NCBI GenBank assembly: GCA_964607135.1
Contig: CAZSIV010000003.1
Span: 1 to 64,000, forward strand
Direction: 5' to 3'
DNA from: Metaruminococcus_A sp964607135
Lineage (GTDB): Bacteria > Bacillota > Clostridia > Oscillospirales > Ruminococcaceae
DNA: 64,000 bases
A model generated the notes under the pieces. The model saw only the letters and a program-made list of their open reading frames with translations, did not search any database and was not told where the DNA came from. Position 1 is the first letter of the stretch. Each line of letters begins with the position of its first letter. This document shows positions 45,626 through 54,895 of the stretch, piece after piece. Position numbers and translations under genes: made by a program.

Positions 45626-46761
45626 TGCTCCGCCTCCCACACCTTTTCAATCAGCGCCGTCATAAACGCCGTTTGTTCGTCCGACAGCGGCGCACCGTTT
45701 TGCCGTTCGTAGAGCTCCGCGAACAATTCGAGCGGCGGCTTGCTTTCCGCCTCTTCCGTTTCGTCGATCTCCGCCTGATGGCGGGTGCGCTTGTTGTCGT
45801 AGTCGAGCTTCATCAAGTTGCGGTAGATGACGCGGAGCTTTCCGACCGCATCAGGAATGTCCTCCTCATCGGTAAGGGTGATGTGAAGATAATTGTCCCG
45901 GAGCGTCTTGTCCGCATAAAAGCTTTTCAAGGTCAGTTCGGCGTAAGCCCCTCTGATTTCGGCCAGGTCATGCAGCGGAATCAGCGGCACGGTGCGCAGC
46001 CTGAGCGTTCCCTTCTTTTCAAGCTCGACGATTGTAACCGATTTTTCGTGATTCATCTCTGAAAATGAGTACTTCAGAGGCGATCCCGCGTATCTGAGCC
46101 GCTCGGAACCGATGTTTTGCGGGATATGGAGATGGCCGAGGGCCACATAATCAAACCGGTCGAATACGGCGGCGTCGACATTGTCGGAACCGCCGACAGA
46201 GACTTCCTCCGATTCTGCCCGCAGGGCGCCTGTGACAAATTGATGGGTGACGAGGATATTCCTTTCTGCGGGATCAAGCGGAATCTGATCCACTGCGCAG
46301 TGAAGCGCATCTGTGTAGGACGTGATTTCATCTTCGGGAAAATATCGCCGAATATGGGCGGGCTTTACAAAAGGGAGCATATAAACCGTCACGCTTCCGT
46401 ATTCATCGGAAAGTGAAAACGATGCGACTTCTCCGCTGTAAACGGGGGACAGATGAATCCCGCTCATATCCATCAAACGGCTGCCGAAGGCAATCCGCTC
46501 GGGCGAATCGTGGTTGCCGCTGACAGCGAACACCTGCAGCTTCCGCTCCGCAAGGCGGACTAAAAAATCGTCGAACAGTTCGACCGCTTCCGCCGGAGGA
46601 ACCGATTTATCATAGATATCGCCGGCGATGAGGACGCCGTCCGGCTTTTCATCATCGATGACCCTGAGAATCTCTTTGAGGATGTATTTCTGATCCTCCA
46701 GCATAGAAAATTCATTGACGCGTTTTCCCAGGTGGAGGTCGGACAGATGAATCAGTTTCAT
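45622..46761 (-). CDS. sbcD: Exonuclease SbcCD, nuclease subunit SbcD
   Basis: This Mre11-type calcineurin-fold nuclease (379 residues) carries the metal motifs LSDLHLGKRV, AGDIYDKS, VSGNHDSPERIAF and GHLHIPQ. It starts the sbcDC pair with ATGA overlap to sbcC. I could not place a confident promoter in the 238 bases before the divergent hydrolase. Confidence 0.96.
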   Translation of the reverse strand: MKLIHLSDLHLGKRVNEFSMLEDQKYILKEILRVIDDEKPDGVLIAGDIYDKSVPPAEAVELFDDFLVRLAERKLQVFAVSGNHDSPERIAFGSRLMDMSGIHLSPVYSGEVASFSLSDEYGSVTVYMLPFVKPAHIRRYFPEDEITSYTDALHCAVDQIPLDPAERNILVTHQFVTGALRAESEEVSVGGSDNVDAAVFDRFDYVALGHLHIPQNIGSERLRYAGSPLKYSFSEMNHEKSVTIVELEKKGTLRLRTVPLIPLHDLAEIRGAYAELTLKSFYADKTLRDNYLHITLTDEEDIPDAVGKLRVIYRNLMKLDYDNKRTRHQAEIDETEEAESKPPLELFAELYERQNGAPLSDEQTAFMTALIEKVWEAEQ

Positions 46762-46999
46762 AGGACGCTCTCTTTCGTGAAAGGTGTTATCATACAGCTC
46801 ATTTTAATATAACACGATTCTTCAAAAAAGCCAATGAACAAACCGAAAAGAACAAAGCCGGCATAAGGCCAACAGTAAAAATCTCCTCAGTTTCAGCAGA
46901 AAGATAGAATCATCATAAGGTTTATGATAAAATAGGTGAAAAGGCAGAAAGCAGTTCAAACTGCCGGCAGAGCCCAAAAGATTGAAGGGGGAAAACACC

Positions 47000-47989
47000 G
47001 TGAACAGAAAGCGGAAAAAGTACATTAAAACGTGCGAGCTGTCAGAAATGGTGACGTTCCGGCTCGGAGGGACCGACCAGAAGGTCTTGATCGAAGGAAA
47101 AAGCGCCAAAAACCCCATTTTGATCTTCCTGCACGGCGGTCCCGGAACGCCCATCCCGTTCGGGGCGGGATGCCGCGGGCTCTTCCCCGATCTCACCGAA
47201 AAAGCCACCTTTGTCTTTTGGGACCAATGGGGCTGCGGCATCAACAACTGCAAGCCGGAAGAAGTCCCGTCAATCGACGGATACGCCGATATGACGGTCG
47301 ATCTGATCCGGGAGGTCGGCGCACGCTTTCCCCAAAACCGGATTTCGCTTTTCGGTGTATCGTGGGGGTCTTACCTTGCGGCGCGCGCCGCGAGGATCAT
47401 CCCCGAGCAGATCAGCAGCGTTTTCACATACGGGCAGGTCGTATCCGATTTGGTTTTCAACGACGAGATGTTCGGCGCTTTGGAGCGTTCCAGCCTGCCG
47501 GATGAGAAGAAAGAGCGGCTGCGCAGCATCGCGGCAAAATCCGAGCATTCCCTCGAAGAAATTGCGGCAGTTATGAAATGGCTGATGAAATATACCGGCG
47601 GCGTCCAGTCGAAAGACGATAAAATGCCGATCGACAGCATAATCTGGGGACTGCTGACAAGCCCTGATTACTCATTCGCAAACTTTAAAGCGATTATGGT
47701 GAACGCAGCGGTGAAATCCAAAACACTGATGCCGGAATTGACCCGATGCGATTTGAGGGAGGAGCTCCGCTGCACGCAGGTGCCCTATCTGATTTTGCAA
47801 GGCGAGCAGGATCTGGTCACTCCCTTTGCGCTGGTGGAAAAACTGGTCGGGGAATCCGACAACCCCAACCTGAGATTCATTCCCGTTCCCGGCAGCTCAC
47901 ACCGCCCAGGCGTCAAAGGGATGGATATCATCATCAGGGAAGGATTTTCTTTTCTGATGGAGAATGAAACGATGTCTGACCGCAGATAA
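47000..47989 (+). CDS. Alpha/beta-fold hydrolase, proline iminopeptidase-like
   Basis: The 329-residue enzyme has the oxyanion motif HGGPGTP, the nucleophile serine in FGVSWGS, and likely acid and base in GEQDLVTP and GSSHRPG. The HGGPG form is typical of prolyl aminopeptidases and related serine hydrolases. There is no signal peptide. Start GTG at 47000 has AAGGGGGA about eight bases upstream. The substrate is unknown. Confidence 0.88.
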   Translation: MNRKRKKYIKTCELSEMVTFRLGGTDQKVLIEGKSAKNPILIFLHGGPGTPIPFGAGCRGLFPDLTEKATFVFWDQWGCGINNCKPEEVPSIDGYADMTVDLIREVGARFPQNRISLFGVSWGSYLAARAARIIPEQISSVFTYGQVVSDLVFNDEMFGALERSSLPDEKKERLRSIAAKSEHSLEEIAAVMKWLMKYTGGVQSKDDKMPIDSIIWGLLTSPDYSFANFKAIMVNAAVKSKTLMPELTRCDLREELRCTQVPYLILQGEQDLVTPFALVEKLVGESDNPNLRFIPVPGSSHRPGVKGMDIIIREGFSFLMENETMSDRR

Positions 47990-48154
47990 GATCCGTATAT
48001 TGGGAAGAAGCTTTACAGCAGGATCATTGGAACAACCACAAGCCGTCGTTACTTTAAAATATAAAATCGGCTATCCGTGTCAAATCGTCTTAAACAGGGA
48101 AAAATCAGTTTAATGGATCAATCAACGACAGTGAAGCGAAAGGAAGGCGCCGTT

Positions 48155-49180
48155 ATGAAAAGCGTGGTATTTTACGGAACACACGATCTGCAGGTGGAGG
48201 ATCGCCCTCTGCCGGAAGTAAAAGCGACGGATGTTTTAATCCAGGTGAAGGCCTGCGGCGTATGCGGGACAGACGTACATATCTATGAAGGGGACAAAGG
48301 GGCTGCGGATGTGACGCCTCCGACTATCCTCGGCCATGAATTTTCCGGCGTAATCGTCAAAACGGGCGCGCAGGCGACCGGCTATCAAGTGGGCGACCGG
48401 GTTTGTATCGATCCGAACCGTTACTGCGGGCAGTGTGAGCCCTGCCGCAGCGGAGCCGTGCATTACTGCGAGCAGATGACCGGCTACGGCACAACGGTCG
48501 ACGGCGGGTTCGCAGAATACTGCGCCGTCGACGCGCGCCAGGTTTACAGGCTGGGAGAACACACCTCTTTTGAACAGGGGGCGATGGCGGAGCCGACAGC
48601 CTGCTGCCTGCATGGAATCGACTTATGCAGGATTCGGCCGGGGCATCAGGTTGTGGTGATCGGCGGCGGCATGATCGGCCTGCTGATGGTGCAGCTGGCA
48701 AGACTCGCCGGAGCAGCCAAGATCGCCCTGCTGGAACCGGTGGAAAGCAAACGCGCAGTCGGAAAAAAATTGGGGGCGGATCTTTGCATCGACCCTGTTC
48801 ACGAGGATGCAAAAGCGCTTTTAAAGGATGCGGGAATGACATGGATCAACACGGTCATCGAATGTGTAGGTCGCCCGTCCACGATCGAGCAGGCCATCGA
48901 GCTCGCCGGAAACAAAGCGGTCGTCATGATGTTCGGCCTGACAGGGCCGGAAGAGACCATCGCTGTCAAGCCGTTTCAGATCTTTGAAAAAGAGCTGGAG
49001 CTCAAAGCATCCTACATCAATCCCCTCACCCAGAAGCGGGCGTTGGATTTAATCGACTCCGGGCGGCTGGACGTCAGCAGTATGGTATATGACGTGTGCG
49101 GGCTGGAACAGCTGGAAGGTATCCTGAGCAGGCCGGAGCTGCGCGCAAACGGAAAGTATTTGATCTCGCCTGAGAAATAG
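48155..49180 (+). CDS. Zinc-dependent medium-chain alcohol dehydrogenase
   Basis: The 341-residue protein has the catalytic zinc region CGVCGTDVHIYEG and GHEFSG, four structural-zinc cysteines in CGQCEPCRSGAVHYC, and the Rossmann NAD(P) motif IGGGMIGLL. It resembles sorbitol/threonine dehydrogenases; the substrate cannot be read. ATG at 48155 has AAGGAAGG before it; ORF extension to 48077 has no ribosome site. Confidence 0.9.
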   Translation: MKSVVFYGTHDLQVEDRPLPEVKATDVLIQVKACGVCGTDVHIYEGDKGAADVTPPTILGHEFSGVIVKTGAQATGYQVGDRVCIDPNRYCGQCEPCRSGAVHYCEQMTGYGTTVDGGFAEYCAVDARQVYRLGEHTSFEQGAMAEPTACCLHGIDLCRIRPGHQVVVIGGGMIGLLMVQLARLAGAAKIALLEPVESKRAVGKKLGADLCIDPVHEDAKALLKDAGMTWINTVIECVGRPSTIEQAIELAGNKAVVMMFGLTGPEETIAVKPFQIFEKELELKASYINPLTQKRALDLIDSGRLDVSSMVYDVCGLEQLEGILSRPELRANGKYLISPEK

Positions 49181-49216
49181 CAGTCCAATCTGCGGCGCGG
49201 TTGAAAGGCTTTTTCC

Positions 49217-49351
49217 TTGGACAACAGACTTCAGATCATCAATTTAGCGGATAAACAGGAGCTTCTCAAGGTATTTTAAGACAGGAACGATCAAGTCAGA
49301 GCCGCCGTTTCTCAATGTTTTTGTTTTTGCAGCCCATCGGTTGTCTTTTGA
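49217..49351 (+). pseudogene. Possible remnant of a HEAT-repeat-like gene
   Basis: A reading frame from TTG at 49217 gives LQIINLADKQELLKVF, a stop at 49277-49279, then in the same frame DRNDQVRAAVSQCF and another stop at 49349. The whole follows the pattern of clostridial HEAT repeats (LxDQELLxxx-D-VRxAA). With only about 44 codons and one stop it may be the leftover of a larger gene or a chance match. AAAGG lies about ten bases before the TTG. The rest of 49181-49418 shows nothing clear. Confidence 0.3.
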
Positions 49352-49418
49352 GAGAGGCGTTCTGCCACTTCGCTATGACATCTGTTAAAGGCAATTTTAC
49401 TGAAAGGTGTTTTTTATC

Positions 49419-50516
49419 ATGAAAAGCCAAAGTTTACGGTTGATTCAGGAGCAAATCGGTTACAACTTTAAAAATCTCGATCTGCTTCAGCAAGCGTTTG
49501 TGAGGCGGTCTTACGCGAAAGAAAACGGCGGCGAAGACAACGAAGTGCTGGAATTCATCGGCGACAAGGTGCTCGACATCGTGATCGTAAAAATCCTCAC
49601 CGAGATGTTCGGATTCTATACCAGCGAATGTGACGGTTACGATGAGACCATCGATTTCAATGAATTCTGCTGTAAATACTCGGAAGGCAAGCTGACGGAG
49701 CTCAAAAGCGGGCTGGTCGAGAAGAAGATGCTGGCGGGTCGAATCGACAGACTCAGGCTGGCAGACTATCTCATCATGGGAAACGGCGATCAAAAAAACA
49801 GGGTCGATGAGGAAGATTCCGTGAAAGAGGACCTGTTTGAGGCGATCGTCGGCGCCGTAGCTTTGGACTCCGGATGGGACTGGGAAGAGATTCAAGGCAC
49901 GGTCGAATACATGCTTGAGCCGGATGTATATCTGTCCGGCAATGAGGAAAATTACGTTGAGCTGATCCGGGAATGGTCGCTTAAAAAATACGACGAATTG
50001 CCTCAAATCCGCGCATATCAGCCGTCTGATTATAGCGGAACAAACCTTCTGCGGCGTCCAAACAAAGCGCAGTCTAAGTCAAAGTGCAATTTCGATGCAA
50101 GGGCCGTCAACGCCCCAATGAAGCGGGAGATTTATTTTAAATGTGAACTGGCTCTCAAAAATATCGACAGGACATTCTCCGGTTCCGGCAGAACAAAAAA
50201 CGAGGCGCGGAAAGGCGCTTGTAAACTTGCGTATGACTATCTTAAAAGACATGGCCTGCTCTTCTCTATCCAAAACGAAATCAAAAATCCCAACAAAGCG
50301 GAGGCGATCAATCAATTGGAAACACTTGCCAGACGGGGGTATTTTTCAATACCGACCTATGGATTTGAGCAAAAGCGCAATCGAAACGGCAATTCAATTT
50401 GGAAGTGTGAATGCCATATCAGGGAATACGACACTTATTTTTGCTCAAAGTCGTCCTCTAAAAAAGATGCAAAAAAATCTGCCGCGTATGAGATGCTCAA
50501 GCACGTTTTAGAATAA
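49419..50516 (+). CDS. RNase III-like protein with two C-terminal dsRNA-binding-like domains
   Basis: The 365-residue protein has an RNase III domain (about 1-155) with the signature DNEVLEFIGDKVLD and second motif DLFEAIVGAVALD; all four metal-binding acidic residues (two Glu-Asp pairs) are present. Two dsRBD-like segments follow, near 205-270 (SGSGRTKNEARKGACKLAYDYL) and 285-360 (SSKKDAKKSAAYEMLKHVL). Bacterial RNase III usually has one dsRBD and about 230 residues, so this is a long paralogue. ATG at 49419 has GAAAGGTG before it. It is not next to smc/ftsY, the usual place of rnc. Confidence 0.88.
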   Translation: MKSQSLRLIQEQIGYNFKNLDLLQQAFVRRSYAKENGGEDNEVLEFIGDKVLDIVIVKILTEMFGFYTSECDGYDETIDFNEFCCKYSEGKLTELKSGLVEKKMLAGRIDRLRLADYLIMGNGDQKNRVDEEDSVKEDLFEAIVGAVALDSGWDWEEIQGTVEYMLEPDVYLSGNEENYVELIREWSLKKYDELPQIRAYQPSDYSGTNLLRRPNKAQSKSKCNFDARAVNAPMKREIYFKCELALKNIDRTFSGSGRTKNEARKGACKLAYDYLKRHGLLFSIQNEIKNPNKAEAINQLETLARRGYFSIPTYGFEQKRNRNGNSIWKCECHIREYDTYFCSKSSSKKDAKKSAAYEMLKHVLE

Positions 50517-50590
50517 CGGAAAGAAAGCGCCTTTATCACAGTGAAACGCTTCCGCATAAACGATTCAATCAGAAAGGGCGGTATTTGACG

Positions 50591-50616
50591 AAAAAGGTTG
50601 CTTTGACAGCCTTTTT
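50591..50616 (+). terminator. Intrinsic terminator of the RNase III-like gene
   Basis: AAAAAGGTTG pairs with CAGCCTTTTT (ten pairs, one G-U) around loop CTTTGA, and the arm itself ends in five Ts. It starts 74 bases after the stop and just before the cupin gene. Confidence 0.75.
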
Positions 50617-50632
50617 ATAGAGGATGTACCGC

Positions 50633-50953
50633 ATGGTGACAATGATGAATGACTTTTTTGCTCCGCCGGAGCACGTCGGCTTTCAAGCTAAAAAACTGTT
50701 TGGCAAGGTGGGAGAAATCATCGACGGTTCGGTCGCTTACATTGAATTAAACGGCGGCGGGCCGATTCGGCCCCACACCCATGAGCATAACCATCTGTTT
50801 ATCGTAACACAGGGAGAGGCGAAAATCCTGCTGGGAGACAGAGAAGTGATCTTAAAAAAAGACGAGGCTTATCTCGTTGAGGGAAGGCTGCCCCATTCCG
50901 TTTGGAACAGCGGCAGTGGAGAAACCACCATGATCGGTATTTCTGTCAAGTAA
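50633..50953 (+). CDS. Small cupin-domain protein
   Basis: The 106-residue single-domain cupin has the metal-binding motif 1 HTHEHNHLFIVTQGEA and motif 2 ending PHSVWNSG. Such proteins bind metal or small ligands; the role is unknown. ATG at 50633 is eight bases from AGAGGA; the ATG at 50624 overlaps that site. Confidence 0.88.
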   Translation: MVTMMNDFFAPPEHVGFQAKKLFGKVGEIIDGSVAYIELNGGGPIRPHTHEHNHLFIVTQGEAKILLGDREVILKKDEAYLVEGRLPHSVWNSGSGETTMIGISVK

Positions 50954-51022
50954 TTCCCAGTGTTCAATAAAGCTCAACCCTTTTTCGTCGAATTTCTCAA
51001 CCTCCACAGGAAGAGAATCCTA

Positions 51023-51051
51023 TTGAAAAACAGAAAAAAAGCGTTTATAAT
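51023..51051 (+). promoter_or_regulatory. Sigma-A promoter of ferritin
   Basis: TTGAAA (51023-51028), 17 bases, TATAAT (51046-51051), about 32 bases before the ferritin ATG. No clear Fur or PerR site was seen. Confidence 0.78.
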
Positions 51052-51083
51052 GGATAAAAAGACATTTTAAAGGAGGATGCAAC

Positions 51084-51596
51084 ATGCTGGACAAAAAAGT
51101 TGCTGAACTGTTGAACGCTCAAATCAACAAAGAATTCTATTCCGCTTACCTGTATCTGGATTTTTCCAATTTTTATTATGACCGCGGATTAAACGGATTT
51201 GGAAACTGGTACAAGGTACAAACCCAGGAGGAAAGGGATCACGCACTGCTGTTCATCCAGTATCTCCAGAACAACGGTGAAAAGGTCACGCTGGAAGCGG
51301 TCGACAAACCCGGCATCGCTCTGGAAAACGCCAAAGACCCGCTGGTAGAAGGATTAAAGCATGAGCGGTATGTCACGGGTTTGATCCATACGATCTACGA
51401 GGCAGCCTACCTCGTAAAGGACTTCAGGACGATGCAGTTCCTCGACTGGTTCGTAAAAGAGCAGGGCGAAGAAGAGTCGAACGCCGACGGCCTGATCAAA
51501 AAATATGAGTTATTCGGAGACGACCCGAAGAGCCTCTATATGCTCGATTCCGAGCTGGGCAGCCGGGTCTATTCGGCGCCTTCTCTGGTTCTTTGA
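51084..51596 (+). CDS. ftnA: Non-haem ferritin
   Basis: The 170-residue protein forms 24-mer iron-storage cages. It has the ferroxidase residues in INKEFYSAYLYLDFSNF (Glu and Tyr) and QEERDHALLF (Glu, His), then the second Glu in EEESNADGL. ATG at 51084 has AAAGGAGGATGCAAC in front. It stands alone with its own promoter and terminator (51739-51767). Confidence 0.95.
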   Translation: MLDKKVAELLNAQINKEFYSAYLYLDFSNFYYDRGLNGFGNWYKVQTQEERDHALLFIQYLQNNGEKVTLEAVDKPGIALENAKDPLVEGLKHERYVTGLIHTIYEAAYLVKDFRTMQFLDWFVKEQGEEESNADGLIKKYELFGDDPKSLYMLDSELGSRVYSAPSLVL

Positions 51597-51738
51597 TCTT
51601 ATGGAAAAGGCTCCGTCTGTCCGACTCCTTTCCTGTCGGAGGGCGGGGGATTTCAGAAAGGCTCGCACTGTGCCCGGACAGGCTCATGAAAAGGTTTCCG
51701 CCTATTTCGGCGGAATAAACGATTCTCAAATTAAAAAT

Positions 51739-51767
51739 GCAGCGCTCCGGAAGGAGGCTGCTTTTTT
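51739..51767 (+). terminator. Intrinsic terminator between ferritin and HAD genes
   Basis: GCAGC-G-CTCC pairs with GGAGGCTGC (one bulge, loop GGAA) followed by TTTTTT. It lies 140 bases after the ferritin stop and 57 bases before the HAD start. Confidence 0.75.
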
Positions 51768-51823
51768 AATAAAACTTTCAGCGGTGGAATCAACTGCCAA
51801 ACAAGAGCCAAGTGGAGGAAACG

Positions 51824-52498
51824 ATGAACCGCGTTTTATTTTGGGATTTTGACGGCACCCTCGTTTACTGCCATCACCTTTGGAGCAATTCCGTGCTGAC
51901 GGTCTTGCGGGAAAACGGTGTTTCCGCTGTGCTGGACGATATCCGGCCGCATATGGCCTCCGGCTATCCCTGGGATCTTCCGCAAAGCCATCCGGAACTC
52001 AAGGGCGAAGCCTGGTGGCCTTATCTTTACCGGAAGTTTTCAGAGGTTTACCGCGCGTTCGGCCTCTCCCCCGCCCTTTCGGAAAAGCTCGGGCCCCGCA
52101 CCCGGGAGCTTATCCTCGACCCGTCCAGATATTACCTTTATGACGATACTCTGGCGGTGCTGGACGAAGCCGGAAAACGGGGCTGGCGGCAGATCCTGCT
52201 TTCCAACAACTACCCCGAGCTGCGGCAGACAATCAGCCGGCTGGGGCTGACGGACTATTTTGCAGATTTTATCATTTCCGGGGAAATCGGCTTAGACAAG
52301 CCGCAGCCGGAAATTTTCGAATACGCTGTAAAACTTGCGGGGCAGCCGGATCAGTGCTATATGATCGGCGACAACCCACATGCAGATATCGAAGGCGCCG
52401 TTCGGTTTGGAATCCCGGCTGTTTTAGTCCACAGGGACTTCCCTTCGCAGGCGCTGTACACCTTTAAGACCTTAACCGAGCTTTTAAACATCTTATAG
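51824..52498 (+). CDS. HAD-family hydrolase
   Basis: The 224-residue protein has motif I WDFDGTLV, motif II LLSNN, the lysine in DKPQPEIF and motif III IGDNPHADIEGA, the layout of HAD-IA phosphatases such as phosphoglycolate phosphatase-like enzymes. The substrate is unknown. ATG at 51824 follows GGAGGAAACG. Confidence 0.92.
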   Translation: MNRVLFWDFDGTLVYCHHLWSNSVLTVLRENGVSAVLDDIRPHMASGYPWDLPQSHPELKGEAWWPYLYRKFSEVYRAFGLSPALSEKLGPRTRELILDPSRYYLYDDTLAVLDEAGKRGWRQILLSNNYPELRQTISRLGLTDYFADFIISGEIGLDKPQPEIFEYAVKLAGQPDQCYMIGDNPHADIEGAVRFGIPAVLVHRDFPSQALYTFKTLTELLNIL

Positions 52499-52566
52499 CC
52501 GGCATAAAATTTATGATAGGAAAAATCATCCAATTTTAATTCATACGACGACACAGGAGGAAAAAG

Positions 52567-53181
52567 ATGAACGTTTTAGCAATCAACGGGAGCCCGCATG
52601 AAAAAGGATGCACCTACACCGCGATCAGCCTGGTGGCGGAAGAACTGAAAAAGCAGGGCATCGAGACAGAGATCGTTTCAGTTGGAACCAAACCGGTTCA
52701 AGGCTGCATCGCCTGCGGAAAATGCAAAGACACAGGGCGCTGCGTCTTTGACGACGTCGTAAACATCTGCCTCGAGAAGATGGAAAAAGCGGATGGAATC
52801 ATCATCGGTTCCCCGGTATATTATTCCGGGATTTCAGGGCAGATGAAATCCTTTCTCGACCGCTTCTTTTACACCGGGCCGGACCTGCGGTTCAAGGTCG
52901 GTTTGGCGGTCACCTCCCTGCGGCGTTCCGGCGGGGTGGATACCTACCATCAGCTCAACAACTTCTTTGGCCTCACCCAGGTGATCACTGTGCCGTCCAC
53001 CTACTGGAACGTCATCCACGGAACTTCTCCGGATGAGACGATGCAGGATTTGGAAGGGGTGCAGATGATGCGGACGCTCGGCCAAAACATGGCTTGGCTG
53101 ATGAAAGCGGTCGACCAGGCGAAACAAACCACCCCCCTTCCAGAACAGGAAAAACGGATTTTTACCAACTTTATCCGTTAA
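52567..53181 (+). CDS. Flavodoxin-fold NADPH-dependent FMN reductase-like protein
   Basis: The 204-residue protein has the flavin phosphate-binding loop GSPHEKGCT and a cysteine group CIACGKCKDTGRC that resembles the iron-sulphur-binding motif of iron-sulphur flavoproteins (CxxCxxCxxxxxC), plus GSPVYYSGIS typical of the family. It likely reduces small electron acceptors. ATG at 52567 has AGGAGG ten bases before it. It ends 26 bases before the ClC gene and the two may be co-transcribed. Confidence 0.88.
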   Translation: MNVLAINGSPHEKGCTYTAISLVAEELKKQGIETEIVSVGTKPVQGCIACGKCKDTGRCVFDDVVNICLEKMEKADGIIIGSPVYYSGISGQMKSFLDRFFYTGPDLRFKVGLAVTSLRRSGGVDTYHQLNNFFGLTQVITVPSTYWNVIHGTSPDETMQDLEGVQMMRTLGQNMAWLMKAVDQAKQTTPLPEQEKRIFTNFIR

Positions 53182-53207
53182 TTGAAACGAGAAGTGAGGC
53201 AAAACTT

Positions 53208-54788
53208 GTGACCACATCAGATAAAAATCAATCCGGAAAGCAGATCACCCGCTCCCTGAACATGAAATACAGCCTGACGCTGGAGGGCCTTTCCGTTGGA
53301 ATCTGTGCGTCGTTGGTAGCCGTCCTTTACCGGCTCGTCCTGGACTATGCGGAAAAGGGCTTGAACGGCATATTGTCGGCTGCAAAAACCAACTGGTGGA
53401 TCGCGCTGGTTTGGATCGCAGCGCTGATTTTAATGGCTCTGACGGCCGGTTGGCTCGTCAAAAAAGAGCCGATGATCTCCGGCAGCGGTATTCCGCAGGT
53501 AGAAGGCGAAATGTCGGGGCATCTGGATCAGAAATGGTGGCGGGTCATCCTCGGAAAATTTGTCGGCGGCGTGCTCTGCATCTTCGGAGGGCTTTCCCTC
53601 GGAAGAGAGGGCCCGTCCGTCCAGTTGGGGGCGATGGCGGGAAAAGGGATCTCCAAAGGGTTGAAGCGTTCTCCCACCGAAGAGCGCTTCCTCATCGGCT
53701 GCGGTGCAAGCGCGGGATTGTCCGCTGCTTTCAACGCGCCGCTCGCGGGCATCATCTTTGCCATTGAGGAGCTGTATAAAACCTTTTCCGTTCAGGCGCT
53801 TCTATCGGTCATGACCGCGTCGATCACGGCCGACTTTATCTCGAAAAATGTCTTCGGCCTTTCCCCGATCTTTCACTTTCACGTCGAGTCGATGATGCCT
53901 CTCCAGCATTACTGGCTGATCGTCCTCCTCGGCGCCGCCCTGGGTGTGATGGGCGCGGTTTACAACAAGGTGATCTTGAAATCGCAGGAGCTTTACGGAA
54001 AAGTAAAATGGCTCAAGCCGCAGTTCCGCCTGCTGATCCCATTCCTTCTCGCCGGTCTTTTGGGTTTCCTGATGCCGGAGGTTCTGGGCGGCGGCCATGT
54101 GATGATGGATCTGCTCGCAGACGGTAAGCTGATGATCGGCGCCATGCTGGTTCTCTTTCTCGTAAAATTCCTTTTTTCCGCCGTCTGCTTCGGCTCCGGC
54201 GCGCCGGGAGGGATCTTTTTCCCTTTGATGGTGCTCGGCGCCTATCTGGGCGGTGCTTTTGGTTCCACTGCGGTTTCTTGGCTTGGACTCGATCCCGCCT
54301 TTGTCAACAATTTCATCATTTTGGCCATGGCCGGTTATTTTACCGCGATTGTGCGGGCGCCGATTACTGGGATCGTTCTCGTCTGTGAAATGTCAGGTTC
54401 GCTGAACCATCTGCTTTCTTTAGCGGCCGTATCGATTGTTGCCTACCTGGTTGCGGAGGCCCTTAAATCCGCACCGATTTATGAAAGCCTGCTGGAACGA
54501 ATCCTGAAAAAGCGGGATATTCCCCGGGCTGAACAGGCGGACGGAAAGCGCTCTATTGTAGAAATAGCGGTGGAAGTCGGCTCCCCTTTAGAGCAGTGTG
54601 AAATCGGCAGAGTTTTATGGCCTAAAAACTGCCTCCTGGTGTCAATTCAGCGCGGGAGCACCGAGGTAATTCCCAAAGGCGACACGATACTTTTACCCGG
54701 AGACTTATTAGTTGCTTTGACAGATCGGAAAAATCAAACCGAACTCGCCTCTGAACTGGAAAAGCTGTGTCGATGCAAAGAGCCATAA
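53208..54788 (+). CDS. ClC-family chloride channel/transporter with RCK_C domain
   Basis: The 526-residue integral membrane protein has the ClC ion-path motifs GSGIPQVEG, GREGPSVQLGA and GAPGGIFFPLMV, including the gating Glu of GREGP and the inner glutamates in NAPLAGIIFAIEEL, which suggest a H+/Cl- exchanger. The C-terminal 75 residues are a TrkA-C/RCK_C domain, a possible nucleotide-sensing gate. Start GTG at 53208 has AAGTGAGG nine bases upstream. It ends at the long terminator at 54844. Confidence 0.93.
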   Translation: MTTSDKNQSGKQITRSLNMKYSLTLEGLSVGICASLVAVLYRLVLDYAEKGLNGILSAAKTNWWIALVWIAALILMALTAGWLVKKEPMISGSGIPQVEGEMSGHLDQKWWRVILGKFVGGVLCIFGGLSLGREGPSVQLGAMAGKGISKGLKRSPTEERFLIGCGASAGLSAAFNAPLAGIIFAIEELYKTFSVQALLSVMTASITADFISKNVFGLSPIFHFHVESMMPLQHYWLIVLLGAALGVMGAVYNKVILKSQELYGKVKWLKPQFRLLIPFLLAGLLGFLMPEVLGGGHVMMDLLADGKLMIGAMLVLFLVKFLFSAVCFGSGAPGGIFFPLMVLGAYLGGAFGSTAVSWLGLDPAFVNNFIILAMAGYFTAIVRAPITGIVLVCEMSGSLNHLLSLAAVSIVAYLVAEALKSAPIYESLLERILKKRDIPRAEQADGKRSIVEIAVEVGSPLEQCEIGRVLWPKNCLLVSIQRGSTEVIPKGDTILLPGDLLVALTDRKNQTELASELEKLCRCKEP

Positions 54789-54843
54789 CGCTTTAACGCA
54801 GACCGGATATCGATATTTTAACCAGAATGATGATTCCTTATCA

Positions 54844-54890
54844 TACACCGAAGGGGCGCTTTTTAAAAAGCGCCCCTTCGGTGTATTTTT
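54844..54890. terminator. Bidirectional terminator with a 42-base perfect palindrome
   Basis: Arms 54844-54864 and 54865-54885 are exact complements over 21 bases with no spacer (loop made of TTTTAAAA), and T6 follows on the plus strand. It lies between the convergent ends of the ClC gene (54788) and spoVM (54896). Confidence 0.85.
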
Positions 54891-54895
54891 ATGTA

